The notes under the pieces are model-generated. The model worked only from the letters and a program-made list of their open reading frames with translations. It did not search any database and had not been told where the DNA came from. A DNA stretch of 64,000 nt, taken from positions 5,332,001-5,396,000 of the forward strand of contig OY970389.1 of assembly GCA_963720235.1 (NCBI GenBank), read 5' to 3'. The stretch comes from JACMLC01 sp963720235 (GTDB taxonomy: Bacteria > Acidobacteriota > Blastocatellia > Pyrinomonadales > Pyrinomonadaceae). A program made the position numbers and the translations under genes. Below, in pieces: positions 15,682-23,577 of this stretch (positions are counted from its first letter, which is position 1; the number at the start of each line of letters is the position of its first letter).

Positions 15682-17094
15682 ATGCTTACCGCGAAAAGAC
15701 AAATCACTGAGAACCATGCGGCACAGGTGAACCCGTACAATCAAAGACGGCACACCCGGACTGCTCCCGGCCCGCAAGGGCGTCACCTGCTCGGCAGCCT
15801 GCTCGAAGTGCGTCGTGACCTGCTCCAATTCGTCATCAATGCGACGGGATTGTATGGCGGGCTGGTCAATTTTCGCATGGGGCCAAGAAATCTCTTCCTC
15901 ATCAGTCACAATGCTTATGCCCAACACATCCTGCATGACAATCAGGGCAACTACCTCAAAGGCTTGGGCCTGCTGGAAGCCAAACCTTTACTCGGCGATG
16001 GTTTGTTGACCAGTGAAGGAAACTTGTGGTCTGTGCAGAGGCGTTTTCTACAGGCAGCTTTTCATGGCAAGAAGTTAGAGGAATACAGCGCCGTCATGGT
16101 TAGCCAGACGGAGTCGCTCCTCACGCATTGGCGTTCACTTGCATCTGCCGGGCAATACGTGGACGTTGCAGACGAGATGACCAGATTAACTCTCAACATT
16201 CTCGGCGCGACGCTCTTCGGGCAGGATTTCAGCGCGATTTCCGGTGAACTCGCGCGGCACCTGAATACTGTGGCGAACTGGGCCATCACGCGCATGACTT
16301 CGTTGTGGAAGCTGCCTTTAAGCATCCCGACTCCGCGTAACAGGCGTGCGGGACATGCGTTGCGGCGGCTGGACTTGATGGCGCAGCAGATGTTTGCACA
16401 GCATCGGCGGCAAGACGCTGCGCACAAGGGCCATCTACTATCGTTGTTGCTGGAAAGCGCGCCGGGGCAGATGAGTGCGGCTGGTGAAAAGCAGGCGCGC
16501 GATGAAGTAATGACTTTTCTGCTAGCGGGACATGAAACGACTGCGGCGACCCTGTCATGGACGCTCTTCCTTTTAGCTCAGCATCCAGAAGTAGCCGCGC
16601 GGCTTCAGCTTGAACTGGAAGAGACGCTCGGAGGGCGCGCGCCGGGTTGGGCGGATGTGCAGCGTCTTGAATATGCGCGCATGGTCGTAAGCGAAGCCAT
16701 GCGTTTGTACCCGCCTGTCTGGCTCTTGCCGAGGAAGGCGATTGAGGAAGACCGTGTGGGTGATTACCAAATCCCTCCACGCTCGGACGTGCTGATTAGC
16801 GTCTATTCGCTGCATCGTAATCCGGCTTACTGGCAAGACCCTGACAAATTCATTCCAGAGCGGTTCGCACACAACGATGCGCCGCATCGCCCTGCCTGCA
16901 CTTACATCCCTTTCGGAGCGGGCCAGAGAACCTGTCCGGGAAATCGTTTTGGCATGATGGAGGCAACGCTGGTGCTGGCAATGTTAGTTCAACGCTATCG
17001 CTTTGAATCGTTGCCCGCGCAATCCGTCACTCCGAAGGCGACACTCTCATTGCGCCCGCAGGGCGGACTGAAACTGAAACTCATCAGGCACTAG
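15682..17094 (+). CDS. cytochrome P450
   Basis: This is a 470-residue soluble class P450 monooxygenase. It has the I-helix oxygen-activation motif AGHETT (from Ala282), the ExxR pair Glu338/Arg341 in SEAMRLYPPVW, and the heme-ligand loop PFGAGQRTCPGN with Cys418. The lack of a reductase domain and the AGHETT/PFGAGQRTCPG style place it near the CYP4/CYP110-like bacterial P450s that act on fatty acids, terpenes or polyenes. It needs external electron donors, and the upstream ferredoxin-like gene might be relevant. Enediyne clusters commonly include P450s, but whether this one tailors the PKS product is inference from position only. Length is normal and all key residues are present. Confidence 0.95.
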   Translation: MLTAKRQITENHAAQVNPYNQRRHTRTAPGPQGRHLLGSLLEVRRDLLQFVINATGLYGGLVNFRMGPRNLFLISHNAYAQHILHDNQGNYLKGLGLLEAKPLLGDGLLTSEGNLWSVQRRFLQAAFHGKKLEEYSAVMVSQTESLLTHWRSLASAGQYVDVADEMTRLTLNILGATLFGQDFSAISGELARHLNTVANWAITRMTSLWKLPLSIPTPRNRRAGHALRRLDLMAQQMFAQHRRQDAAHKGHLLSLLLESAPGQMSAAGEKQARDEVMTFLLAGHETTAATLSWTLFLLAQHPEVAARLQLELEETLGGRAPGWADVQRLEYARMVVSEAMRLYPPVWLLPRKAIEEDRVGDYQIPPRSDVLISVYSLHRNPAYWQDPDKFIPERFAHNDAPHRPACTYIPFGAGQRTCPGNRFGMMEATLVLAMLVQRYRFESLPAQSVTPKATLSLRPQGGLKLKLIRH

Positions 17095-17130
17095 TCGCGC
17101 CTGACCTGAGAACGCTAAGGAGTAAGACAG

Positions 17131-17730
17131 ATGATACCTATGTATTTAAAGGATGTGGAAGACTATGACGCGCGCGGAGAGCATGGTGAAGCAATACGTC
17201 AGATGCGGGCTGCCAACATACCCGTCCCCCAAATATTGCATCTTTTTGCCTTTAAACCTGAGCGCACCGAACATCTCTCACAGTTCACTCAAGCTGTGAT
17301 GCGTGGCTCGTCCCCGCTCTCTACGGGTCTGAGAGAACTAATCGCGGCCTTTACCTCTCGGCTCAATGACTGCCTGTTTTGAATTGGCTCTCACGCCGCG
17401 GCGGCGGCGGAGTTGCTTGGGGACCGAGCACTTGTGCAAGCTGTTTTAGATAATTACGCGAACGCGGCGATACCGGAGCAAGAGAGAGCCCTCTTTGCTT
17501 TTCTTTCAAAAGTGATTGCTCATTCCGACCAAATCTGCCAGGAAGATATTGATATTACTAAGGCAGCCGGATGGTCTGACGAGGCTCTCTATGATGCAAT
17601 CACTGTCTGTGCATTATTCAAATTTTATAACACCTGGATAGATGCGACCGGCGTTCACGATATGCCTGTCTCCGCATACGAAATGTCTGGAAAGCGCATC
17701 GCGACGAATGGGTATGCCAGGAAGCCATAG
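17131..17730 (+). CDS. AhpD/carboxymuconolactone decarboxylase-family peroxidase, probable selenoprotein (in-frame TGA)
   Basis: One continuous 199-residue frame interrupted only by TGA at 17380-17382. The protein is an AhpD-like peroxidase: LHLFAFKPE, LSTGLRELIAAFTSRLNDC, then LF-TGA-IGSHA, where family members have CxxC followed by three residues and His. The TGA therefore replaces exactly the second redox Cys (C81-L-F-U84, His88). Family similarity continues after it (AAELLGDRALVQAVLDNY, FLSKVIAHSDQI, FKFYNTWIDATGVHDM). AAGGAG at 17117 supports ATG 17131. AhpD-like selenoproteins are known from bacterial surveys. A nonsense mutation is the alternative, but the position and a hairpin right behind the TGA favour selenocysteine. 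It follows the P450 by 36 bases and is probably in its operon; a peroxide-detoxifying role is likely. Confidence 0.82.
17390..17412 (+). promoter_or_regulatory. candidate bacterial SECIS hairpin behind the in-frame TGA
   Basis: The stem CTC-(bulged A)-CGCC pairs with GGCG-GAG. The 8-base loop GCGGCGGC can close by two more pairs to a GGCG tetraloop. The apical loop begins about 15-17 bases after the TGA and starts with G, the spacing and G-rich loop expected of bacterial selenocysteine insertion elements. The segment also codes for a run of alanines, so a GC-rich hairpin could arise by chance. This supports the selenoprotein call but does not prove it. Confidence 0.5.
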
Positions 17731-17864
17731 TTATTACGGCACTATGAGGTTAAAAACAAAATAACGATTTTAGCAATTTGGAAGAAGAGCGGCGGGTCAT
17801 TACTAATTATAGTTAGCGGCTTTAAAGTTTTAGTTAGCCGTTAAATATAAAGGAGCGTAAAGTA

Positions 17865-18629
17865 ATGGCAACAAAAAAAGCCAGAGAAAAAATGATGGAT
17901 GGTCACGACAATATTCGATTTCCGGGACCGGGGATTGACCTTATCCATCACGAGGTAGCAGTCAATTTATTTCAAGTGGTGGATGGGGAAGAAGTGCTTC
18001 TTGAGACGCTTAATTTTCAAGGCCGCATGCTGATTGAAAGAGGGAAGGCGTATACGAATGCGGATGGCTATCGTCAAATCGATTTCATCGCTTTGTCGTG
18101 GACGGCCACCGCTTGGTCCAAGTCCTTGAAACAGGACATCCTGTATATTTTGTCCGAAGATGTAGAGCAGCCGCTCAGTAACATCATTGCCGAAACAAAG
18201 AAAAGTGACTTTCCCGCCACTATTCAGTTCGATCTGATTTTTGATGTGCGGGTCAACAACAAAACAATTATTCGTCAACACAAGGGACGACCAAAGGGCC
18301 ACAAGTTTCTTACTATTCCGCCCGCCGTGGATACGCGCACCGAATTGTCGCCGACCGTCTCGCTCTTCGGCGCAGACGACATCATGGATATCGGGGTCGG
18401 GGCGACCGCAAAAGGCGAGATGGCATTCAGACACAACCCGCCAGCATCGTTCATGAAAGATAGCGGCATGATCCAATTAAGGGTTTTGCCCATAGACTGC
18501 AACGATAAGGCCGGAACCACGCTGGTATCTTTTGCCGAAATAAGTTTGCCCGCCGGACTTAAGGCAATACCGAGCCACCTTTTCAACCAGATTCCTTTCA
18601 TCCAAAACGATAGGCTTAAAAAGCGTTAA
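17865..18629 (+). CDS. hypothetical cytosolic protein, 254 aa
   Basis: I do not recognise this protein. It has no signal peptide or membrane segment. It begins with a basic, Lys-rich stretch (ATKKAREKMMDGHD), then alternating beta-strand-like segments (IDLIHHEVAVNLFQVVDG, FPATIQFDLIFDVRVNNK, SGMIQLRVLPIDC), and could be a beta-sandwich. AAAGGAG precedes ATG 17865 at good spacing. The 130-base gap upstream is AT-rich with repeated TAGTTAGC words and may hold its own promoter. A strong hairpin follows its stop, so it is probably monocistronic. Confidence 0.75.
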   Translation: MATKKAREKMMDGHDNIRFPGPGIDLIHHEVAVNLFQVVDGEEVLLETLNFQGRMLIERGKAYTNADGYRQIDFIALSWTATAWSKSLKQDILYILSEDVEQPLSNIIAETKKSDFPATIQFDLIFDVRVNNKTIIRQHKGRPKGHKFLTIPPAVDTRTELSPTVSLFGADDIMDIGVGATAKGEMAFRHNPPASFMKDSGMIQLRVLPIDCNDKAGTTLVSFAEISLPAGLKAIPSHLFNQIPFIQNDRLKKR

Positions 18630-18661
18630 TAAGAGCCTACCTAAATTAGCTCACATCGAAT

Positions 18662-18691
18662 CCCCGTGCTTCATATACTTGAAGCACGGGG
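18662..18691. terminator. bidirectional hairpin terminator between convergent genes
   Basis: CCCCGTGCTTCA-TATACT-TGAAGCACGGGG is a perfect 12-bp stem with a 6-base loop. It lies between the ends of the plus-strand 254-aa gene and the minus-strand 128-aa gene. No long T-run follows on either side, so the mechanism may not be classical intrinsic termination. Confidence 0.7.
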
Positions 18692-18728
18692 TCTAACAAA
18701 TGTCAGTTCCTATCAGCAATCATTTCCT

Positions 18729-19115
18729 TCAATGCCCGACCGGTATCCGTTGGAAGCGCGTTTTGCCTTCCGTATTCTCCCACGAAATATCCAGCACGTA
18801 AGGTTTGATTTCACCTGCGATGACTTTAAGTCGTGCCAGCTGGTCTTGATGAGAGTCAACCGGTTTACCGTTTATCCATGTTCTGTGCGAGAGGACGACT
18901 TGCTCATTCGGATATGCGCATTCTGTATCCTTAAACTTGATGCTGGCTTGTGAAGGGCCGCCGCCCGGAGTGTCTTCATCTTTCAGAAAGACTGTCAGCA
19001 CCTCTATGCACTTGAGCGTCTGGTCTGTCTCATTCGTCAAGCCTAAAAGAACCTGCGAGCCTTCATCTATGAACTCAAAGGTAAATGGATTCTCTGCGTT
19101 GCTGTTGAGTGACAT
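18729..19115 (-). CDS. hypothetical protein, 128 aa, last gene of the groE-rpoZ unit
   Basis: This is a soluble acidic protein of unknown family. A beta-sandwich is plausible (NPFTFEFIDEGSQVLLGLTN, CIEVLTVFLKDED, EQVVLSHRTWINGKPVD, IKPYVLDISWENTEG). No catalytic motif or signal peptide is seen. ATG at 19115 lies 11 bases after the rpoZ stop, so it is almost certainly co-transcribed with rpoZ and possibly the upstream chaperonin genes. The convergent hairpin at 18662-18691 lies just beyond its end. Confidence 0.72.
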   Translation of the reverse strand: MSLNSNAENPFTFEFIDEGSQVLLGLTNETDQTLKCIEVLTVFLKDEDTPGGGPSQASIKFKDTECAYPNEQVVLSHRTWINGKPVDSHQDQLARLKVIAGEIKPYVLDISWENTEGKTRFQRIPVGH

Positions 19116-19126
19116 CGGCTTCCTTT

Positions 19127-19423
19127 CTATGGGAGCAGGGAAGTTTCATAGGGGTCGGTACTGCTTCCATTACCGTTGACCTTCTTCTCTTCTTCGATGA
19201 TGGTGAAGGGAACGAGTCCGCGCTTGACCTCTTCGAGCGCGATGCTCGTCATCTTGCGCCTCTGTGTGTCGGCTTCGATGCGTGGTGTTGCGCCGCGCTG
19301 AAGTTGTTTGCTTCTTAAAGCCGCGACGACAATCAGCCGATATCTTGAATCTATGTCCGGCCATACCTCTTCATTCGAGATATGGCTGAAACCGTTGTGT
19401 GTTGATTGATCTTTTCTAAGCAT
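19127..19423 (-). CDS. rpoZ: DNA-directed RNA polymerase omega subunit
   Basis: This is a 98-residue omega subunit, the small assembly factor of core RNA polymerase. The conserved core is visible: DSRYRLIVVAALRSKQLQRG, followed by RRKMTSIALEEVKRGLVPF. I start at the Met of MLRKDQSTHN (19423). The frame is open for another 39 codons upstream, but that extension runs into the Cys-rich gene and has no family similarity. It lies between the free-standing zinc-finger gene and an unknown 128-aa gene on the minus strand. Confidence 0.88.
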   Translation of the reverse strand: MLRKDQSTHNGFSHISNEEVWPDIDSRYRLIVVAALRSKQLQRGATPRIEADTQRRKMTSIALEEVKRGLVPFTIIEEEKKVNGNGSSTDPYETSLLP

Positions 19424-19488
19424 ATAGTTTTTCTTCCAATGATTTGTGCGTGATAAAGCTTTGGCACGAAGCAGCCGCGCCGCTCCGT

Positions 19489-19731
19489 TTATCCTTGAGC
19501 AAAGACACGGCCCCATCCGGTTCCGGCGCAAGTCAGGCAAGGCCGGTCTGCGTTACGCCTGCCGGTTCCCGCGCATTGCCTGCATGGCCCGGATGGCTGG
19601 GCCACAGAGACATTGCCCTTGCCGCCGCAGACCAGACACGAAACAACGTACCCGCGAGAGACAGCTTGCGTTCCCTTTCCAGCACACCATGCGCATGTTT
19701 CAACTGCGCTGCTAATCTGTAACCGGCTCAT
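19489..19731 (-). CDS. free-standing DnaJ-type cysteine-rich zinc-finger protein
   Basis: This is an 80-residue protein made almost only of four CxxCxGxG-type motifs (CAWCAGKG, CLVCGGKG, CRQCAGTG, CLTCAGTG). These are the two-zinc cysteine-rich domain of DnaJ without J-domain or substrate-binding part. Such domains bind unfolded polypeptides or take part in disulfide chemistry. It sits 47 bases behind groEL and ahead of rpoZ on the same strand, so a chaperone-accessory role is a reasonable inference. ATG 19731 has an AAAGGCG ribosome site. Confidence 0.82.
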   Translation of the reverse strand: MSRLQISSAVETCAWCAGKGTQAVSRGYVVSCLVCGGKGNVSVAQPSGPCRQCAGTGRRNADRPCLTCAGTGWGRVFAQG

Positions 19732-19778
19732 CTGTTATCGCCTTTCAACGAGACATTTCAGGACAACTCTCTAAAGGA

Positions 19779-21422
19779 TTACATACCCATCCCGCCGGAC
19801 ATCGCATCGGGATTATCATCCTGCAATTCGGAAATGAGAGCTTCGGTGGTCAGCATCAAGCCCGCGATTGAGGCAGCGTTTTGCAGCGCGTAGCGTGTGA
19901 CTTTCGCAGGGTCAATGATGCCTGCGGCAATGAGGTCTTCAAACTCATCCGTCGCCGCGTTGTAGCCGAAGTTAGGATTCCTTTCGGCGCGAACTTTTTC
20001 GACAATCACAGAGCCTTCTTTGCCTGCATTCTGTACTATCTGACGAAGCGGCTCTTCCAAAGCGCGCTTGACGATAGTGACGCCAATCTGCTCGTCCATA
20101 TCGCCAGTCACTTCGCCGTCTTCATCCGGCTCGAAGATTTTAAATTTGTCGAGCGCCTTCGCCGCGCGAATCAAAGCCACGCCGCCGCCCGGCACAATGC
20201 CTTCTTCGACAGCCGCGCGTGTCGCGTGCATAGCGTCTTCGACGCGCGCCTTCTTCTCTTTGAGTTCGGTCTCAGTCGCCGCGCCGACTTTGATGACGGC
20301 AACTCCGCCGACGAGTTTCGCCAGACGCTCTTGCAATTTCTCGCGGTCGTAGTCTGAAGATGAATCTTCTATCTGAGCCTTGAGAGTTTTCACGCGGCCT
20401 GCTAGGTCGTCCGTGTTGCCGCCGCCGTCAATAATCGTCGTGCTCTCCTTATCAATTATCACTTTCCTCGCTGTGCCGAGGTCTTCGAGCTTGACGTTTT
20501 CCAACTTGATGCCGAGGTCTTCGCTAACCACCTGGCCTCCGGTCATAATGGCTATGTCTTCGAGCAGAGCTTTGCGGCGATCACCGAAGCCCGGAGCTTT
20601 TATCGCCGCGACGTTCAGAGTGCCGCGCAGTTTGTTGACGACGAGCGTGGCGAGAGCTTCGCCTTCTACGTCTTCCGCGATAATCAAAATCGGCTTGCCG
20701 GATTTGGCGACCTGTTCAAGAAGCGGCAGGATGTCTCGCATCGAAGAGATTTTCTTCTCGCTCAGAAGAATGACAGGATTTTCAAGCACGGCTTCCATGC
20801 TCTCCTGGTCTGTCACGAAATATGGCGAGAGGTATCCGCGATCAAGCTGCATTCCTTCGACGAATTCTAAATCCGTCTCCATCGTCTTCGATTCTTCGAC
20901 AGTGATGACGCCGTCCTTGCCGACCTTGTTCATCGCTTCCGCAATCAACTCGCCGATGGTCGCATCGCCGTTTGCCGAAATCGTGCCGACCTGCGCAATC
21001 ATCTCGCCTTTGACGGGCTTCGACATCTTCTTAATCTCTGCGGTAGCGCGCTCGACAGCTTTGTCTATGCCGCGCTTGAGAGCCATAGGGTTCGCGCCTG
21101 CCGCCACCGTCTTGACGCCTTCGCGGAAAATCGCTTGTGCGAGCACGGTCGCGGTGGTCGTGCCGTCGCCCGCGACATCTGAAGTTTTCGAGGCGACTTC
21201 CTTCACCATCTGCGCGCCCATGTTCTCCGTCGGGTCTTTGAGGTCAATCTCTTTGGCGACCGTCACGCCGTCTTTGGTAATGGTCGGGCTGCCATATTTT
21301 TTACCGAGCACGACGTTGCGCCCTTTCGGGCCGAGCGTGATTTTCACTGCGTCTGCGAGTTGATTGACGCCGCGCAAAATTGCCGCGCGCGATTCTCCGC
21401 CATGAACTATTTGCTTTGCCAT
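19779..21422 (-). CDS. groEL: chaperonin GroEL (60 kDa)
   Basis: This is a full-length 547-residue group I chaperonin that folds proteins in an ATP-driven tetradecamer capped by GroES. The nucleotide-binding segments ITLGPKGRNVVLGKKYGSP and VAGDGTTTATVLAQAI are intact, as is the apical domain and the GGMGM tail typical of bacterial GroEL. ATG 21422 follows GGAGACGAG. groES lies 83 bases upstream on the same strand. No CIRCE element was found upstream, so HrcA control is not evident from the sequence. Confidence 0.99.
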   Translation of the reverse strand: MAKQIVHGGESRAAILRGVNQLADAVKITLGPKGRNVVLGKKYGSPTITKDGVTVAKEIDLKDPTENMGAQMVKEVASKTSDVAGDGTTTATVLAQAIFREGVKTVAAGANPMALKRGIDKAVERATAEIKKMSKPVKGEMIAQVGTISANGDATIGELIAEAMNKVGKDGVITVEESKTMETDLEFVEGMQLDRGYLSPYFVTDQESMEAVLENPVILLSEKKISSMRDILPLLEQVAKSGKPILIIAEDVEGEALATLVVNKLRGTLNVAAIKAPGFGDRRKALLEDIAIMTGGQVVSEDLGIKLENVKLEDLGTARKVIIDKESTTIIDGGGNTDDLAGRVKTLKAQIEDSSSDYDREKLQERLAKLVGGVAVIKVGAATETELKEKKARVEDAMHATRAAVEEGIVPGGGVALIRAAKALDKFKIFEPDEDGEVTGDMDEQIGVTIVKRALEEPLRQIVQNAGKEGSVIVEKVRAERNPNFGYNAATDEFEDLIAAGIIDPAKVTRYALQNAASIAGLMLTTEALISELQDDNPDAMSGGMGM

Positions 21423-21505
21423 AATCTTTATCTCGTCTCCTAATCAATATTGCTGGTCATGTTCTAAAGGAACATTCAGGATTAAGTCTGCTGCCATCCG
21501 AAGAA

Positions 21506-21841
21506 CTACTTGCCGCTCTTCTTGCCGCCGCCCGCCGCTGCGCCCGCGCGTGTGATGATGCCGAGAATTTCGTCCTCGCGCATAATCAGAAGCTCTTCGC
21601 CGTCAAGCTTGATTTCAGAACTGCTGTATTTGCCGAACAAGACACGGTCGCCCACCTTCACATCCAATGTCTGGCGCGTGCCGTCTTCCCTGTATTTGCC
21701 AAGACCTGCGGCAAGCACTTCGCCCTCCTGCGGTTTCTCTTTGGCCGAGTCTGGAATAATGATGCCGCCGCGCACCTGCTCGCCTTCATCAATGCGTTTC
21801 ACAATCAAGCGATCATGCAATGGTCTGATATTTGTCGTCAT
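21506..21841 (-). CDS. groES: co-chaperonin GroES
   Basis: This is a 111-residue GroES with the usual core: NIRPLHDRLIVKRIDEGE, a mobile loop around VRGGIIIPDSAKEKPQEGEV, and GDRVLFGKYSSSEIKLDGEE. It ends in a Gly/Lys-rich tail (AAAGGGKKSGK) that is longer than the usual 95-100 residues. Start ATG 21841 has AAGGAGA at suitable distance. The gene precedes groEL on the minus strand, and a STAS-domain gene stops 82 bases before it. Confidence 0.98.
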   Translation of the reverse strand: MTTNIRPLHDRLIVKRIDEGEQVRGGIIIPDSAKEKPQEGEVLAAGLGKYREDGTRQTLDVKVGDRVLFGKYSSSEIKLDGEELLIMREDEILGIITRAGAAAGGGKKSGK

Positions 21842-21923
21842 AACTTACTTCAATCTCCTTTTCGGGTCTTACTGCTTATCCAACGTGATGACTGTGGCTG
21901 ATACCGATTTCAGGAATTCGTCT

Positions 21924-22328
21924 CTATCGTGCAACAGCTTGAGCAAAGACAGGCGCGCGTTCTTCAATGTTTGAGTCTGGAGTTGCAAAGCTGTCGAGAG
22001 CGGCTGATTCACTTTCGTAAGTCTCAAAAACAGTCAAGAGCTTTGTGATAGTCATCAACTCACTTACTCTCTTTGTCAGATGAACGAGCTTGATTTGCCC
22101 GCCGATTTTGCGCAGAGCAAGATGGCCTGCAATCAGCTGGCCCAGACCGCTCGAATCTATGTGCGCCACATGCGCCAGATTCAAGAGAATCTGATTTTGT
22201 CCCTCTTTCATCAGGCGGCGAATTGCGCTGTGTAACATGACGCTTCCTTCACCGATTCTGAGGTTGCCTTCTATGTCCAGAATGGTCACGTTTCCGACCT
22301 GTCGATCATTAATATTCAGATTGCTCAT
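21924..22328 (-). CDS. STAS-domain anti-sigma factor antagonist
   Basis: This is a 134-residue SpoIIAA/RsbV-like protein. The STAS fold is clear (VGNVTILDIEGNLRIGEG, QILLNLAHVAHIDSSGLGQL), with the phosphorylatable Ser in HIDSSGLG. Such proteins bind and neutralise anti-sigma kinases. The C-terminal 30 residues (DSFATPDSNIEERAPVFAQ) extend beyond the domain. No cognate anti-sigma kinase is in the window. A divergent promoter region with two TGTG-N8-CAC(A/G) palindromes separates it from a receiver-like gene, and it is followed by groES on the same strand. Confidence 0.9.
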   Translation of the reverse strand: MSNLNINDRQVGNVTILDIEGNLRIGEGSVMLHSAIRRLMKEGQNQILLNLAHVAHIDSSGLGQLIAGHLALRKIGGQIKLVHLTKRVSELMTITKLLTVFETYESESAALDSFATPDSNIEERAPVFAQAVAR

Positions 22329-22390
22329 TGTAAATTCTCCTTAGCTTTCAAATTCCTTGATGAAGAGTAGGCGAAATAGTGTGGGCCGTC

Positions 22391-22406
22391 TGTGCGCTAC
22401 GCCACA
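22391..22406. promoter_or_regulatory. Crp/Fnr-like operator TGTG-N8-CACA, site 1
   Basis: TGTGCGCTACGCCACA lies in the divergent region between the STAS gene and the receiver-like gene. It shares the core TGTGCG(C/G)TA with sites at 24700 and, in reverse orientation, 22443 and 25532. It is 63 bases upstream of the STAS start. The likely binder is the Crp/Fnr regulator encoded at 24753-25466. Confidence 0.5.
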
Positions 22407-22442
22407 TATGATTCGGTTTATTAAGCTGATTTTGTTGCAGTA

Positions 22443-22458
22443 TGTGTGCTGGCGCACG
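22443..22458. promoter_or_regulatory. Crp/Fnr-like operator TGTG-N8-CACG, site 2
   Basis: TGTGTGCTGGCGCACG, flanked by TA on the left and GACGG on the right, resembles the site at 25532 in the same orientation. It lies 73 bases before the receiver-like gene at 22531 and so is placed to act on the plus-strand promoter, with site 1 facing the STAS gene. Confidence 0.45.
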
Positions 22459-22530
22459 GACGGATACCTTTTCGAGTGATATATCTACTCTCTCACTCAA
22501 TTTAAGAGCGACCATAGAAAGTGACAGCTT

Positions 22531-22941
22531 ATGATAGGAAATGATGCGGGCCTGACCATTCTCGTCGTAGAGGATATAGAGGAAACCCGCGATGGGATAG
22601 AGAAGCTGCTGAAAGCAGATGGCTACCGCGTGGAGGCGGCCAGAGATGAACGGGGCGCAGTTGACTGTGCCGAGCGAAAGCATCCAGACCTGATTCTGAT
22701 AAGTCTCGGCGGGTCGCCGCGCGATGTCATTGCTACCGCACGCCGGATACGCAATCATGTTGAACTGAGAGAGAATATTCCGGTGGTGGTCTTTTGCATT
22801 GGCGAAGTTGGCGAAGGCGATGAAGTCGCTATCGGTCAGAATGTTTATCTCACACGCCCGGATAACTTCAACCAGTTGAGAAATCTTCTCGCCAGACTTC
22901 TCAGCCAGAAGCAAATGCTGTCTCAAGTCTCTTCGCATTAA
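22531..22941 (+). CDS. receiver-like protein lacking the phospho-acceptor Asp
   Basis: This is a 136-residue single-domain response-regulator fold: LTILVVEDIEETRDGIEKLL at the N-terminus and NVYLTRPDNFNQLRNLLARL at the end. At the phosphorylation site the sequence is DLILISLGG, with Ser (AGT) where Asp is required, and the conserved Lys of the KP motif is Arg (LTRP). It therefore probably cannot be phosphorylated in the normal way and may act as a constitutive protein-interaction module. The acidic pair VEDIEE is kept. A second such protein is encoded at 24139-24549. A long antisense frame here is a shadow. Confidence 0.82.
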   Translation: MIGNDAGLTILVVEDIEETRDGIEKLLKADGYRVEAARDERGAVDCAERKHPDLILISLGGSPRDVIATARRIRNHVELRENIPVVVFCIGEVGEGDEVAIGQNVYLTRPDNFNQLRNLLARLLSQKQMLSQVSSH

Positions 22942-22969
22942 TTACCGGGTTCATTATCCTGAAAGAAGC

Positions 22970-23007
22970 AAAGCGTCCGGCAACAAAACTGTATTGCCGG
23001 ACGCTTT
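22970..23007. terminator. bidirectional rho-independent-like terminator
   Basis: AAAGCGTCCGGCAA is followed by 10 bases and then TTGCCGGACGCTTT, a 14-bp perfect stem with A- and T-rich flanks (TTTGTTTATATT on the plus side). It serves the plus-strand receiver-like gene and the convergent minus-strand RRM gene. Confidence 0.82.
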
Positions 23008-23061
23008 GTTTATATTAGTAGCTTGGTCAACTTAAACGCGCTGACCGATGCGACTCAAGGG

Positions 23062-23343
23062 TTAGCCTCTATAGTTGCTTCCGCCATTGCGGTTTTCGCG
23101 CGGCTTGGCCTCGTTGACTTTCAGGTTGCGACCGTTGACTTCCTTGCCATCGAATTGCGTGATGGCTGCCGCGCCTTCTTCTTTGGAAGACATCTCGACG
23201 AAGCCGAAGCCGCGTGAGCGTCCGGTCTCGCGGTCTTCAACCACGGAAGCTGATTCGACTGTGCCAGCCTCTGCAAAGAGATGCTGTAAATTCTCGCTCG
23301 AAGTCTCGAAGGCCAGATTACCGACATAGAGTTTCATAGACAT
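23062..23343 (-). CDS. RNA-binding protein with a single RRM domain
   Basis: This is a 93-residue glycine-tailed RRM protein. RNP2 is LYVGNL and RNP1 is RSRGFGFVEM; both are intact with their aromatic residues. The tail NRNGGSNYRG is short and Arg/Gly-rich. These small RRM proteins occur in cyanobacteria and other bacteria and often respond to cold; they bind single-stranded RNA. ATG 23343 follows GAGAGGAAAAT. The open frame extends 56 codons upstream without similarity, which I treat as 5' untranslated sequence. Confidence 0.92.
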   Translation of the reverse strand: MSMKLYVGNLAFETSSENLQHLFAEAGTVESASVVEDRETGRSRGFGFVEMSSKEEGAAAITQFDGKEVNGRNLKVNEAKPRENRNGGSNYRG

Positions 23344-23577
23344 AAATATATTTTCCTCTCCACTATTAGGAGTGTAAAGAGAAGCTTCGAATAAAAGTGG
23401 CTTCGGTGAAACGGTAGCAGCGAAGGCTCTCGGTCGGGATGCTCTTGCTAAGGAGCGGCTTCTGAAGTTAAAAACAGCCTGCTCTCGAACTATCCAGAAC
23501 ATCACCGTCAATGCGCAAGAGAAGGATTAGCTGTCAGTTAAGATGCCCACATCAGTGAGATGGTTGTTAAGGCCTGG

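Noticed and set aside
17131..17382. Reading the AhpD-like gene as two separate short genes or a simple pseudogene
   Set aside because: Both halves are in one frame with no frameshift, and the only stop is TGA at the redox Cys position, which is better explained by selenocysteine; pseudogene remains the fallback.
20380..21363. 327-codon open frame on the plus strand through groEL
   Set aside because: It is antisense to highly conserved groEL codons; Ser/Thr/Pro-rich composition is typical of a shadow frame and it has no ribosome site.
21842..21923. CIRCE/HrcA operator upstream of groES
   Set aside because: No TTAGCACTC-N9-GAGTGCTAA or close variant found.
22348..22938. 196-codon minus-strand frame overlapping the receiver-like gene
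   Set aside because: The plus-strand frame has clear receiver homology; the minus frame would cover both operator sites and has no similarity.
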